Made by a program: the position numbers and the translations under genes. Below, piece after piece: positions 21,585-33,136 of a stretch of 64,000 bases of DNA (position 1 is the first letter of the stretch; the number at the start of each line of letters is the position of its first letter). The stretch covers positions 15,151,501 to 15,215,500 of the forward strand of contig CM040094.1 in assembly GCA_022496805.1 (NCBI GenBank), read 5' to 3'. This DNA is from Pohlia nutans (lineage: Eukaryota; Streptophyta; Bryopsida; Bryales; Mniaceae). The notes under the pieces are model-generated. The model ran no database searches. It saw nothing but the letters and a program-made list of their open reading frames with translations, and was not told the origin of the DNA.

Positions 21585-21822
21585 TTAACCCCTGAAGGAC
21601 CATAAGGCCACCAGGTGGCTCCTGTTTTTTTTATGATTTTGAGTAGCTTTTATATAGATTCTTTTTTGTTAATTTTTAATTTTTAATTTATTCAACATTT
21701 GTAATGTTCTTCACTAATTCCAGTGATATAGAATTTGGTGCCCTTCAAATTATAATTTTCACAATATGATCTATTAAACTTGTCATTTTAAAACCATGAA
21801 TCCTTGGTCCTTTAGGGGTGAG
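21585..21822. mobile_element. TTAA-flanked miniature element, family A, copy 4
   Basis: Starts TTAACCCCTGAAGGACC with GCCACCAGGTGGC just inside. The other end is GGTCCTTTAGGGG followed by TGAG, so the right TTAA has been lost. It ends only about 65 bases upstream of the inferred start codon of the next gene. Confidence 0.75.
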
Positions 21823-21887
21823 TGTTATACTGTGACTTAAATTACTTATGGGCCATTGTTTTGTGTGCTTTGAAGAGTTGGAGAAAA

Positions 21888-24800
21888 ATGGGGGTGAGGC
21901 CAATGAGTCCGAGTGCCAACTTCACGACGTACCGACTACCGATGTCAAGGAGCAAGAGCGACCTTAAAAAACATGAGGATGCTTTTGTGGATCGTCTTGC
22001 ACGGCCCAAGTCGGCCGGGCTGTTCCGGTTCTTGCTGTGCTCTCGGCCCTGCTTTCACCAATACTCTGTGGACATGGCGGAAGAGAATCATCATCCTCAT
22101 CATTCCACTGACGTTGATTCTGAGATGGAGAATGGCAGCAGTGGTGACTTGGATTGCCAACTGCGCACCGAGTTGCAAGTGAGCGCTTCAATCTGCACCT
22201 GTTTTTTTTTGAGCTTTGAATGATCACATTTGAGCTTTAATTTTTTGCTTTAGTTTTGAATTGGCATGAAAAGAATTCTGTGGCACTTGTTGAACTGCAT
22301 TTGAAGAGCTTCAATCTGCACTTTTTTCTGAGAATGTTTGATCAGATTTGACAATATTTTTGCTTTAATTTTTGCTTTAGTTTTTCACGCATGAAAAGAA
22401 TTCTGTGATACTTGATGAACTGCATTTGAAGAGCTTCAATCTGCACTTTTTTTTGAGAATGAATGATCAGATTTGAAAATATTTGAGCTTTTAGTTTTTC
22501 ACGACCTTCTGAATTGGCATGAAAAGAATTCTGTGACACTTGTTGAACTGCATTTGAATTGCAAGTGAGAGCTTCAATCTGCACTTTTTTTTGGAGCTTA
22601 ATTGAGAATGAATGATCACAGTTGACAATATTTGAGGTTTAATTTTTGCTTTAGTTTATCACGCATGAAAAGAATTTTGTGACACTTGTTGAACTGCATT
22701 TGAATTGCAAGTGAGAGCTTCAATCTGCACTTTTTTTTGAGAATGAATGAGCAGATTTGAGAATATTTGACTTGCTTTAGTTTTTCACGACCTTCTGAAT
22801 TGGCATGAAAAGAGTTTCATGACACTTGTTGAACTGCATTTGAATTGTTCAATCTGCACTTTTTTTTTTTTTTTTTTTGTCGTCTCTGCCCCACCAGGGA
22901 AGAGACTACGGAAACGCTTCGTTTTTGAGGAGTTACCAGGAATTATAGTAAAAAGAAACCGTAAAAGTGTAAATATTAACCCTTTAGCGCGCCGGCGTCC
23001 AGATTCTGGACGCCGGATGAATTTCAGCAGCTTGATTTCTGTAGGTACCGGATGTTTTTCATCCATTTTTTTTTTTTTTTCATTCTTCTGCTAGTTGAAT
23101 ACCATTTGTACGGTATGGATCTTCCAAATAAGATAATGTGAATTTTTGAATATTTACAAAAGTGATTAATGTCAAGTTTCAATCTTAGTTCAAAAAGAAA
23201 GACCTTAAATATGATTTTCCATAGTAAGTAGAATCAAATAATGGAAACCATACCATCTCGTAGTGCATGTCATTCTAATTTCATTACAATATTTTTTAAA
23301 TTTTTTATGTTAATTTTGGATTTTAAATTGAATTTCAAGAGAAAACCTTGCAAAATTACTTTAAAAATATTAATAATAAATATGATGAATCCAACCGTAC
23401 AGATGTTATCTACACATTGACATTTACAACTTTGTTTTGTACATCAACTCCATTTTCGTTTTTCATCAACCAGTTTATAACAAATCTTTGAAAACAGTGT
23501 TGAATCGGGACGTTAAAGGGTTAAGGCAGAGACTCCGTAACTAGCCGCTTGTTATTTCTCTTTTTTTCTTTTTTTCTTTTTTTCTCTGCAGTGCAAATGG
23601 CTTTTACTGTTCCATGACATTCTTGTTGAGCTCCTTCTGAATTGGTGTGAAAAAGAATTCTGTGACACTTTTACAAGTTGAGAATAGAATGATCATGTTT
23701 GAGAATATGTTTGAGCTCTAATATTATTTTCTTTAATTGGCATGAAAAGAACTCCATGACACTTGTTGAGCTCCATTTGAACAAGTGAGAGTGAGTAACC
23801 CATTGTCTTCACATGTGTGAGTTTTAATTTGCTTGATTTTCTATGACTTTTTGAAAAGTGCTTTGTTTTACAAGTTGAGCTCAATTTGTATGAGTGAGAG
23901 CTCTTTAAGATGTGAGTATCTTAGAGCTCTAGCTATGTTTGATTTGATGTGATTTTTGGTCTAAGTAACGTTTAGGATATGGTCTTGGTCTAAATGATGC
24001 CACTAGTACTCAAGAATGTTATGTGTTTAAAATCCCACTAGTGTTCTGTGTTTTTTTATGAATCTTTCTGATCTTGATGTTTTTTTTAATAATTCTTTCA
24101 GGCTGTAATGCGTCATCTTGAAGTAAGGTGGCAGCTCTTCGATGAAGCTCTCTCCAGATTTGGTGACTTAGAGGCAATGCTTGCCATCTGTGCTGGTAAG
24201 CGTCTTTTGAATTATTTTTAATAAAAATATTTAGTAATTTTCATAACAGAGCTTAATCTCATGGACATCACCTCTATAGAGATAATAAAAAGGAATCAAA
24301 CATAACATTCTTGGAGCAAGTTGGAGGATCATCTTTGTAAGAGAAATTATATTTGTAGGCTTATGTGAAATGATGGTGGAATAATCAAATGTTGAAGAGA
24401 ATGGATGAATCTTTATTGGAACCAAAAAAAGTTATCTTTGTGTGAAATCGATTCTTCTAGAGGATTGGTCTATAGGCCATTTAAGAATGCTCAATCTTAG
24501 TTGTTTAATCTTAATTTTTTTTTCTCTAAGTAATTTTAATAGTGAGGGTTTGTCAAAGTTGACAATTTCAATTGGCTAAAGGACCAAGGATTCATGGTTT
24601 CAAAATGACAAATTCAATTGATCATATTGTAAAACATATAATTTGAGTTTTATATCACCGGAATCAATGAAGAAAATTGTATGTGTTGGTCAAAACACAA
24701 ATAAATTTGAACTAAAGGAAGTCCACATAGGACTTGCTCAAAAATGCTAAAAAAAAAAAACATGAGGCCCAATTTGGGATTTTTGGTCCTTAGGGTTAAC

Positions 24801-25944
24801 ACTTTTTAATCGTTCATTTTGTGTAGAGAAAGTGAGATGGAGGCACCACACCGCCAACGGCATCAAGGAGGCACACGTGGCGGAGGATTTGAGGTCTCTA
24901 ATAGCTAGAAAATTGTCCATGGAAGTGAGCATCCAAAGAATTGTGCAACTCTCGTCCGCCGGCGAGTTGGGCAGCAGCTTGGACCAAGCTGGGAAATTGG
25001 GGCAGTCTCGGGACCGGATGCCAATGCAAGTTGCTTTGGAGTTTTTTAACGAAAGCCCGGAGGAGATTGGAACTAGTTGGCTTGAAAGCTCTAGGCCTTG
25101 TGTCCTTGAAGAAGATACGTACGTCCTTTGCAACCAAAGGGTACGTATTATTTACATCCTCTTTGCATCATTTGTTCTTCATAACGTCGATGCGTAAACT
25201 TATTTACGTGAGGCTGTTGCATTTCATTGAATGTTTTACAACATGAATTCTATTGATACTTTAACTCCTAAATGCCCACAATCCTCTTCAGATTTGGAAT
25301 ATTGCAAAGATGCATTATAAAATGCAACTAATCGGGATATTTTGAACTTGATGTATGAATAAAAGCTGTACATTATGAATTTTAGATTCTATCCATATGG
25401 TTAGATCATGAAGTTATCTTGTCATAGAATTTTGTAGTATTTTTTTTTCTTGCAACAAGTGGCTTGATGAATGAAATCTTATTGGGATTTATCACTCATC
25501 ATCCAGAATATGGATGCTTGTAAAAATATTCTACTTTCAGTCATGACATTGTTTATTCTATGTAGTCTGGGTGCCTAACTTTATTTCATGAGGCTATAGT
25601 ATTTTTACTGCCATTGAATGTTTTTATCAATGAGCACTATTATTGATGCCCATAAAACAGCATTTCAAACATTCAGAACTTATTCACAAGATATCCAAAT
25701 AATACAACGCTAAGATCCATTGAAAATCTCTTTCAATTGCTAACAAGAACAATTCAATAAAGATTAAGTTGGTTTAATAATACGAATCATGCATATTATT
25801 TGGTCACATGCACTGACAAGATTTTGTATACAGGGTGAAGTGGTAGAAGAGGGCAAGCAGGTGGTCCTTTGGGAGCAATACAACTCAACATGGTACATTC
25901 GTGGATGTGTGAGCTACCCAACCACTTCCAAGTTGCATGCTTGA
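21888..25944 (+). CDS. Unknown plant protein, four coding exons
   Basis: Exons 21888-22178, 24102-24195, 24827-25140 and 25834-25944 join in frame (810 nt, 269 residues) with standard GT-AG sites and consistent phase. No known domain is recognised. Residues 1-60 are basic with a hydrophobic LFRFLLCSRPC patch (not a convincing signal peptide). Residues 68-90 are His/acidic rich (ENHHPHH). Residues 98-150 are probably helical (HLEVRWQLFDEALSRFGDLE). The C-terminus ends with WYIRGCVSYPTTSKLHA. The ATG at 21888 is the first strong start after the GC-rich leader. Intron 1 (1.9 kb) holds a tandem array and a family D element; intron 2 holds a family A element. Exons are clearly more GC-rich than introns. 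Nothing in the neighbours suggests a role. Confidence 0.75.
22255..22880. repeat. Degenerate tandem array in intron 1 of the unknown gene
   Basis: About five imperfect units of 100-130 bp. Each contains GAGCTTCAATCTGCAC, a T-run, GAATGAATGATCAGATTTGA, CATGAAAAGAATTCTGTGAC and TTGAACTGCATTTGAA. Further fragments continue at 23620-23790, beyond the family D insertion. The units differ in length and order. Confidence 0.75.
22976..23524. mobile_element. TTAA-flanked miniature element, family D, copy 2
   Basis: TTAACCCTTTAGCGC at the left with a perfect palindrome at 22992-23016 (core GCGTCCAGATTCTGGACGC), and GGGACGTTAAAGGGTTAA at the right. It is highly similar to 4746-5293 in reverse orientation over its full length. 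It has split the tandem array in intron 1. Confidence 0.85.
24572..24799. mobile_element. Family A element, copy 5, left end damaged
   Basis: GGCTAAAGGACCAAGG at the left (outer TTAACC lost) and TTGGTCCTTAGGGTTAA at the right. The internal palindrome CCCAATTTGGG lies near the right end. It ends 28 bases before exon 3 of the unknown gene. Confidence 0.65.
25261..25520. mobile_element. Truncated family B element
   Basis: TTAACTCCTAAATGCCCAC and the following 150 bases match the left part of 10399-10983. The right end is missing. It lies in the last intron of the unknown gene. Confidence 0.55.
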
Positions 25945-28133
25945 AAGTTGAAACCCAGTGACCTGCATCAGGCAGCTAACTCGGTTATTGTAGAGTTTAA
26001 TTTAATTAGAGCGGGTGGGGTTCCCATTGAAAGACGACACCTACTTCGAAGCAGACACATTTGGTAACTGTGTGTGGTCCATTATAGTGACAAAACAATT
26101 CCACAGATCCTTCTCTGGAACCAGGCGAGACGGTGACTGCAGAGGTTTGAGAGACGTGGCTGTACAGTACAAAGAGTTGGAGAATAGTTAGTCATGGTGA
26201 GGACTAGTCTGTCCTCTTGAAACGGAATTTGGAACTTTCTGTATATTATTGCCGGAATGGCACTTCAAACTTCAAAGGTGGAGTAATTTGAACTCAGAGA
26301 TGTAAACCTGCCTGACTCTTGTGCGTCAATAGAAGAAATTTCAGTCCAATTGCAAAACTTAGAGAATTTTGGTTTTGCATGCTGACAAATGTACTTTGTA
26401 ATATGCCTAGTTGGCGGAGACTCTAAATCTTGATGGTCATCAACTACTTGGGAACTGGATGGAACTCGGGGACCAAATCTCCAAAATTTTCTTCTAATGG
26501 GTGCATCGTGTAGTTCTTTGAATAGGTCCACCATATTACGGTCTTCAAAGAAGTGTGTCAATGGTGCAATTCAGAATTCATGGGTTTCGTGAGTTCACCT
26601 GGTGAGGGTTCGTGACGTGCAACGATCGTCTTCTAGGAGGTACGATCACGGAGTCTTGTTCAGCGTCGTGCAGCTCTTGCACTCCTCACCATGTAGAGAT
26701 GAAGTGAATTCTCCTGACTGGGCTGAAGTACTACGGTAAGTTTTGTCGACAATAGAAGCAGATGCATTGTTGCGTGTGTAGGTCAGGTCGTCTGCAACTC
26801 AATATAGGAGAAGTACTTCTAAGAAGTTCCAAGTTCCAACCCCATAAATATGAGCCGCATTTGATACACTTTGAGCCTTCGTTTCTATCATATCATTGCC
26901 GTCGATGAGTGCTGTGACTTATACACGCTCCACATTACTGCCGAAGGCCTCTACAGAGCAAGATCCAGCTCATTCAGGTGACATGTTCTGATCATCCGGA
27001 CGAACGTCTTGTTCGTGTTTGATGTTGGTGTTTCTCACATGCACAACGAATTTATCTGCATGCCTTTCACACTTCTTGTTCTGCTCCTGGTTTGTACAGG
27101 AGAATGTACACACTGTACAATTGTCACTCTGTCCACTATAGCTGCTTTTCAGGTCGTCTTCATGATCTGCAAACAATGGAGTGTAACATTCTTTAAAATG
27201 AGGCCTTTTTGATAGAAATACATCAAGCACTTTGACAGATACAACACATCCATTGACCTCCCATCTACCTGGTCGGAACAAGGCCATATTAGAGCAATAA
27301 TGGCCTGATGTGTGATTCCATCCATGTTTCATATCATTGTGATTCCATGTCTTCTCACCACTAGAAGAACAGAAGAACATGACCACACATCCTCACAATT
27401 ACCCATACAGAAGTTCACTATGGATAGCCTCCATAATGTTATACACATTTACAATACTGTGTTTTTCCATTGTAATTTGACGATCGACTTGTTCAAGACA
27501 AGGATATCAAGAATCTCCGACTGTACCGTAGGTACAACACTTGCATCCACTTCACGTGGTAACGAAGATAACAGGCACGAAAAGACTAGCACTTTCTACA
27601 AACAACGCCGAGGGAGCACACCAGAAGTATGCCCCTAAACTGTACTAATTACCTCCATTCTCGAGAATCATGGAAGCCCATTGATTCCATTTTCTGCAAA
27701 AAAACGCAAGGGCCTCTTAAGCTCATAAATTTGACACGCTACACGACGGCATCTGTACTAGGGGAATCGGGCACAAATCAAGAAATTTGTAATCTGATTT
27801 AAAAAATCAAATTTGAGGAATCCTCACGAGCTTCAAACCGCATTACGGCTTGGAGCCCACAGTCACTAACCCAGCACGAAGCGATGAAGAGAAAAAATAC
27901 ATAAAGAAAGCGACACAAGCATCTAGGCTAGCTAATATTAGTTCAAGCTCCAGCTTATGATCATTGCTCTCCAAGGCTGGAGAGCGAATTGTTTGCAATC
28001 TCAATTTTAGATACGGCAGGCCCACAGAAAGATTTGTTACCGACCCTCTGACGTTACTTCAAGGTTAAAATTCAGATGAAGGGCTCTCAATGGAACAGCT
28101 GAAGTGTGTGGCATCTACAAAGAGCATAGAAAC
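25945..28133. other. Low-repeat region between convergent genes, possible long 3' untranslated sequence
   Basis: No mobile element was recognised, and base composition is more balanced than in the intergenic repeats. Two minus-strand open stretches (26265-26561 and 26970-27386) have polar, plausible-looking translations. They have no ATG with leader context, no domain and no clear splice partners. It is probably untranslated or intronic sequence of the minus-strand psq/CENPB gene; further exons are not excluded. Confidence 0.35.
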
Positions 28134-28832
28134 TTAAGAGGAAACAAGCTTGCCTTCCATCGTATCAGGCGCTGATACCAGTTCAGGTTCATCTTCGTGT
28201 AATTTACTGAGAGCGTGAGTCAGAATCGCGTGTGACTCTTGCTCGTGATCTTCCAGGCCGGAAATGTTATTCAATGCAGATCCCAGAATGTCGCGATCAG
28301 CAAATTTAATTGCCAATATATCTCTGTCAGAATCCACCAACAGTCGTGAAGGACTGAACTGTTTGCACTTGGCCGCCAACACTTCCCTCTCCGATTCAGG
28401 TCGTTTTTTCCCTTTCAATGCATGTGCTTGCTCAATAACAACGCTGGGATGTCGTTTTCGGAACCATTCTAGCCACCTCTTGCCAGGAACGCCATCTTTG
28501 AACGGAGTCTCCCTCCCCTGGCAAACGTCTGCAACCTTCTTTCGTAGCATGTAGAAAGTAATTCCACGGCTCATCTGTTGGTTTGAAAGGCACCATTCAA
28601 CTATTGCGTCCTCCTCCTCCTTGGACAAGACAGTGCGGGGGCCCTTCTTCTTCGATGAGGTTTTCCCACTCATCCAATCACGAATTGAGGATGCTGGAAT
28701 TTTATATCGGTCCCCTATCTTGCGGATTGAGTCGTTGCCTTTTTTCACCTCTTTAATGGCCTCTTTCATTGACTCCTCCGTCCAACTTCCTATAACCCGG
28801 CCACGGCGAGCTGTTTTCTTCAACTGTGACAT
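28134..28832 (-). CDS. psq/CENPB-type helix-turn-helix protein, paralog 1
   Basis: A 232-residue frame opens at an ATG at 28832 (MSQLKKTARRG). Residues 17-58 form a psq-type helix-turn-helix (WTEESMKEAI, then IPASSIRDWMSGK). A basic KKKGPR linker follows, then a CENPB/Tc5-type DNA-binding domain at about 66-135 (FYMLRKKVADVCQ, WLEWFRKRHPSVVIE). This arrangement is the DNA-binding half of pogo/Tigger transposases. The DDE catalytic half is absent, so a domesticated DNA-binding protein is likely. The acidic C-terminal third is unlike paralog 2. The protein would be nuclear. Its promoter is probably the GC-rich block near 30.1-30.4 kb, so an untranslated leader exon or intron is implied. Confidence 0.82.
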   Translation of the reverse strand: MSQLKKTARRGRVIGSWTEESMKEAIKEVKKGNDSIRKIGDRYKIPASSIRDWMSGKTSSKKKGPRTVLSKEEEDAIVEWCLSNQQMSRGITFYMLRKKVADVCQGRETPFKDGVPGKRWLEWFRKRHPSVVIEQAHALKGKKRPESEREVLAAKCKQFSPSRLLVDSDRDILAIKFADRDILGSALNNISGLEDHEQESHAILTHALSKLHEDEPELVSAPDTMEGKLVSS

Positions 28833-30060
28833 GGTGCTTCACAAGATCCTCACACAGGTATTGTATACACCAAACAGCAGAAAGTCACAGCCGTAAGCAA
28901 GCGTACATATTGAAGATAAAAAAAGTTGACGAACTCCTCAACGTCTCAATCACCAGGTCTCACTGTGCAAAGGATCTTGCGACAAGTCTGAACAACAGGT
29001 GAAAGTGCGCAATCACTGGAGCTATCCGTGCGATTAATAGGTAGGTATTGACCATGATGATGTATCCAAGAAGGAATACATTTCATGTCCGAAGAGAGGT
29101 TATGACCAGGATTAAGCAAAAAGAGGAGGGATAGCATTCATTCCGAATGCAGCACTTCTCAGGCGAAGCGTTCTGTTAGCGTTGCAGGCAACAAACTTTT
29201 TCCACTTTTCTGCACAAAATCACAACGAAACATGTTTTTAAAATAGACTTCAAACCAAAAACAAATTCACAAACACTCCGGAAACATAGACTTTAGCGAC
29301 CAAATCATACCGTGTGACATTAAACATTCTACAATAACAATCTTAGGACGAATAAAGAGATCAATAATATCAAATGCAAATCTCACAACTTAAGTAAATC
29401 TGCAAATTTACAAGAACAAGAAATCTTCTCATATTTCAAACATCCTCAAAGAAGAGAACGTGAAAACCATCCGTACACCAGATTCCCGCAATTTATTCGT
29501 CGCTTTCGTACTCGTCGAAAGCAAATGACTAAAAATAAATAAACACCTATTGAAATTCGTCGCGAAAAAATATACATGTATCCATGTTATGCTTAGTTAC
29601 TGGAACTTAGATAAATATTCCCGTTCTTACAATTTTTCGATTATCGTACACTCCTTTTCTCGATTCTGTTTACAAAGACTCTGTTCTTAAGCTGTAAATA
29701 AACATTCAGTTGTAAAAAAAATGTTTATTAAAATTTTGCAGAATTTAAAACCGGAGAACGAGAATATTCCGTATTTCAACAACGAGAAATAAGTCAAACG
29801 AAATGCAGGACAAATACTGCTGCAGATCGATTTCATGAGAAATACATACACCTGTTTCCAACTATACATGACATGATCATTACAAGTAATGCCTAGTCCT
29901 CGAAGCACACAACCGATTAATTAGATAGATCCAACAAAGAGGAGTAATAAGTTTCGGTATCTCACCAGGAGCAAGCTCGAGATCGAGTCCGTGAAATTTC
30001 GAAACGCTTAACCGCTTCAGATAATAATATTCTCGTCCTTCAGCAATAAATCAGTCCAAG
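28833..30060 (-). other. Upstream untranslated region of psq/CENPB paralog 1
   Basis: Between the start codon and the GC-rich block there is about 1.2 kb of AT-rich sequence without repeats or credible coding exons. It is best read as a leader intron and untranslated exon on the minus strand. Exact splice sites could not be set. Confidence 0.35.
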
Positions 30061-30440
30061 CAGCCGATGTCAAATATTTCAGACGGAAATGTTAATAATT
30101 CTGAGAGCGATGGCCAATGCGAGAGACTGGCCGCGGAGCGCAATTGGAGGTGGAAAAAAGAAAGGAAGGGCCTGGAGAGAGTTTGCAAAGGAAGAGGCTG
30201 CAGTGAGGGAAGGCGACGCCGCAGTAAGCGGAGGTGGCGATTGAATTAAGTTAGATCGACAGAGATCGATGAAAACTTTCACGGCAGTCGGGCTCACGAA
30301 CACGATGACGCGATGACGATGAGAGAAGTAAGTAAGCACAACGCAGGGCGTTGGCATTTGCTGTGGCTTTCCCTCCCCTGCCCTAACTCTCCCTTCCTCA
30401 CCGCTGCCGTGCCGCGCCGTGCCGCGCCGTGCCGCAACAC
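30061..30440 (-). promoter_or_regulatory. GC-rich promoter region of psq/CENPB paralog 1
   Basis: A CpG-rich block in otherwise AT-rich DNA. It includes tandem copies of GCCGCGCCGT (about 30406-30436). It is placed upstream of the minus-strand gene and bounded on its far side by a Stowaway-like element. It could also serve a divergent transcript. Confidence 0.4.
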
Positions 30441-30482
30441 TGTGGTGCGCGTTCGCATTACACTGGAAAATCAATTACAATA

Positions 30483-30734
30483 CTCCCTCCGTCCCAAAGT
30501 TTTTGTCCAACTTGTTTGCTTGGTATTTCTTTGAGCCAATTTCACTGATCATATTGTAAGAAACATGATTAAAAAAAGGTTCCAAATTATGTCATTAGAA
30601 TGATTGAAGAACATTGCATGTGTTCATTGCAACCTAAATAAAATTAGCCACAAGAAAGTATTTTTTTGACCTACTTAAAAAAGCACTTTCAAACATGACT
30701 TTCAAACATGACAATAACTTTGGGACGGAGGGAG
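30483..30734. mobile_element. Stowaway-like MITE, copy 2
   Basis: TA-CTCCCTCCGTCCCAAAG at the left and CTTTGGGACGGAGGGAG-TA at the right. The interior is almost the same as 8585-8834 on its right side, including AAGCACTTTCAAACATGAC. It lies directly upstream of the GC-rich promoter of paralog 1. Confidence 0.85.
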
Positions 30735-32581
30735 TATTAGTTTTGGGTTTGCAAAAAGGAAGAGAAATTCAAAAAAAATCATAGAATAATGAAAGGAGGT
30801 GTAAAAACAAATGAAGTGTATAAAATGTGGTTTAATTAGCTTATGACTTACTTAACTCAATAATTTTATAATTGTAAATGACTTTTTTTCATCATACTTA
30901 ACCCAATTTTATTGTACATAACTTGTTTTCAATGTTTGCTTTTAAATTATTATTTATTCAAATGGAAATATTTGTAATTATACTATAATTATTCTTTTAC
31001 CTATCTTGCTCCCAATGTAGTTGTAACTTAACTTACATATGTTGAAAGAATTTTCTTGTCTTTTTTGTTATTATTTGTAAGATTTCTTTTACATGTGTGA
31101 AAGAATAGAAAAAGATATAAGAGGGATTACAAGGTGACAATTTTTTTAGGATAATGTTTCTTTTTTTCTTTTTTCTTTTTTCTTTTGTCTTGGTTTTTTA
31201 AATAGTAAACGAATTAATAAGTACAGTGTTCATAGTATGTAAAAGGGTAGAATGTGGGATTTGAGTCTTTTTGTTTTGATTTTTTTTTTATATATATAAA
31301 TGAAGTGAAAGAGAATAAGAAAAATGAACTCCAATCCTTTGAATACCCAATGTTCACATAAATTTAATGAATAAATCGAAACACATTTAATTCAAGTGAT
31401 TGTCATATGTACAATATAGATTTTATAGGTCCATATCTTTGAGCTTAATAATTTTTAAAGGATTTTCTTTGTATGAGTATTTTTAAATACATTTGTATTT
31501 TTATAAGTTAATATTAAAATTCATACATTTTTTCAAAAACCTAAAAAGTGAATGCAAGAATTACTCAAATTGCATCCTACAAAGGCAACATGCATCTAAT
31601 TTCATTAAAAATCTTCAAGATATTTTCAACTAATATCCTAAGTATTTTGTTGTATTTTATTGACTTTTTCAATAACTTGATGATTTTGTTTTCTAGTGTC
31701 ACTGCCCGCTGTATCTTAAATGATGTACACAAAAAATGTTAGAGTTATTTTAAGAACATAACCAAAATTGAGTTAATAGGATGGCCAACTTTGACTATAT
31801 TATTTTTACAAACATTAATTAAATTTGGATTGAATTATTCAAATGGTTTAATACATTGTGTAATAAAACATTTGTATTAACACTTTTTGGTTAACAAATT
31901 TATTTATTTAAAATCATTGTATGACTCTCCCAATGAAAAAAATTCAAATATTTATTCCATCTTTGAAGTCACCATATTACTCATTTTTAATTATATGTAA
32001 TAAAGTATATTGTACTTATTTATTTAAAGTATTAATTTATATATCATCACTACCAATATATTGGAATTAAAGTGTTCATGATTATTCAAATATCATTTTA
32101 ACGTCAAATGATGATAATTGTTTCAGTCAATGTTTTGTATAGATCAAAAAAAATAAGGTAGTAGAAACCTAAGTGTATATAAATTTAGAAATTGTTCAAA
32201 GACTAGTCAATATAAATAATAATAAAAATATCAAGTCATGGATTGAATCATTGCCTAATAGTATCGGTATAGATATTTTGTTTTCAATACTAGTGGTACT
32301 CTATAAATCTATTTTGTTCATTACATCTCATTCCATTGACACTCGATGTGATATTTTTCTTTTTACCATTTCAATTAATGATTATCAACACTATTGTAGT
32401 AATAACATGTAGATCTATCTTCTTCATTAGATTTCATTAAAATTTCATTACATGTGATAGTTTAATTTTTTTACCAGTCTAAATTATTTATTAAAAAGAG
32501 TCCATCTACTAAATAATTTAGTTGTAATGACCTTATATATATTTTAGTTAGAACAACCTTATATTTATTGTTGTTTCCTCT
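30735..32581. other. Very AT-rich intergenic DNA
   Basis: Long AT-rich stretch with homopolymer T and A runs. No exon, RNA gene or complete inverted repeat was recognised. Confidence 0.4.
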
Positions 32582-33136
32582 TTAACCCCTAAATGTCTAC
32601 AACCCTCTCCAGACTTGGAGAATTGCAAAGTTGCATTTAAAATGCAACTAAAAGGGATATTTTGAATTTGATGTATGAATAAAAGTTCTGCATTACTATT
32701 TTTAGATTCTATCAATATAGTTAGATCTATGATTGCAATCACCAATACTTTTGTATAAAATTTGAAACTCAAAATTCAAAATTCTTTCGTAATTTGATTA
32801 TGAATAAGCTATTGACGTTTTGTGAATGAAAGTTGTTGTGATGGGTTGAAATGTAATACTCTAAATGTAGTGATTTTTGGAGATTTTTTGGTTGCTTAAT
32901 TTTTATGAGTTGACTTTTCCAAGAGCACTTTTGAACTATTTTGAACTAAGATCTTAGAAATTTTAGGTAAATCAATCCAACATAAAATGAGGCATAAAAA
33001 ATCCACAAATCATCCTCTTCCTAATTAGTTCACATAGGCAAGAAAGCTAAATTTCCATAAAATCTATAGTAAAAAATCCACGTGATGGATGATAGTACAT
33101 CGTTCAAAAAATGAACGCCTAGATAGTTGAGGTTAA
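32582..33136. mobile_element. TTAA-flanked miniature element, family B, copy 2
   Basis: TTAACCCCTAAATGTCTAC at the left and ACGCCTAGATAGTTGAGGTTAA-type right end. The subterminal TCTCCAGACTTGGAGA and GTTCAAAAAATGAAC palindromes are slightly decayed. Colinear with 10399-10983. Confidence 0.75.

Noticed and set aside
28134..28832. Active pogo/Tigger transposase
   Set aside because: Only the DNA-binding half is encoded. No DDE domain and no terminal repeats around the gene were found.
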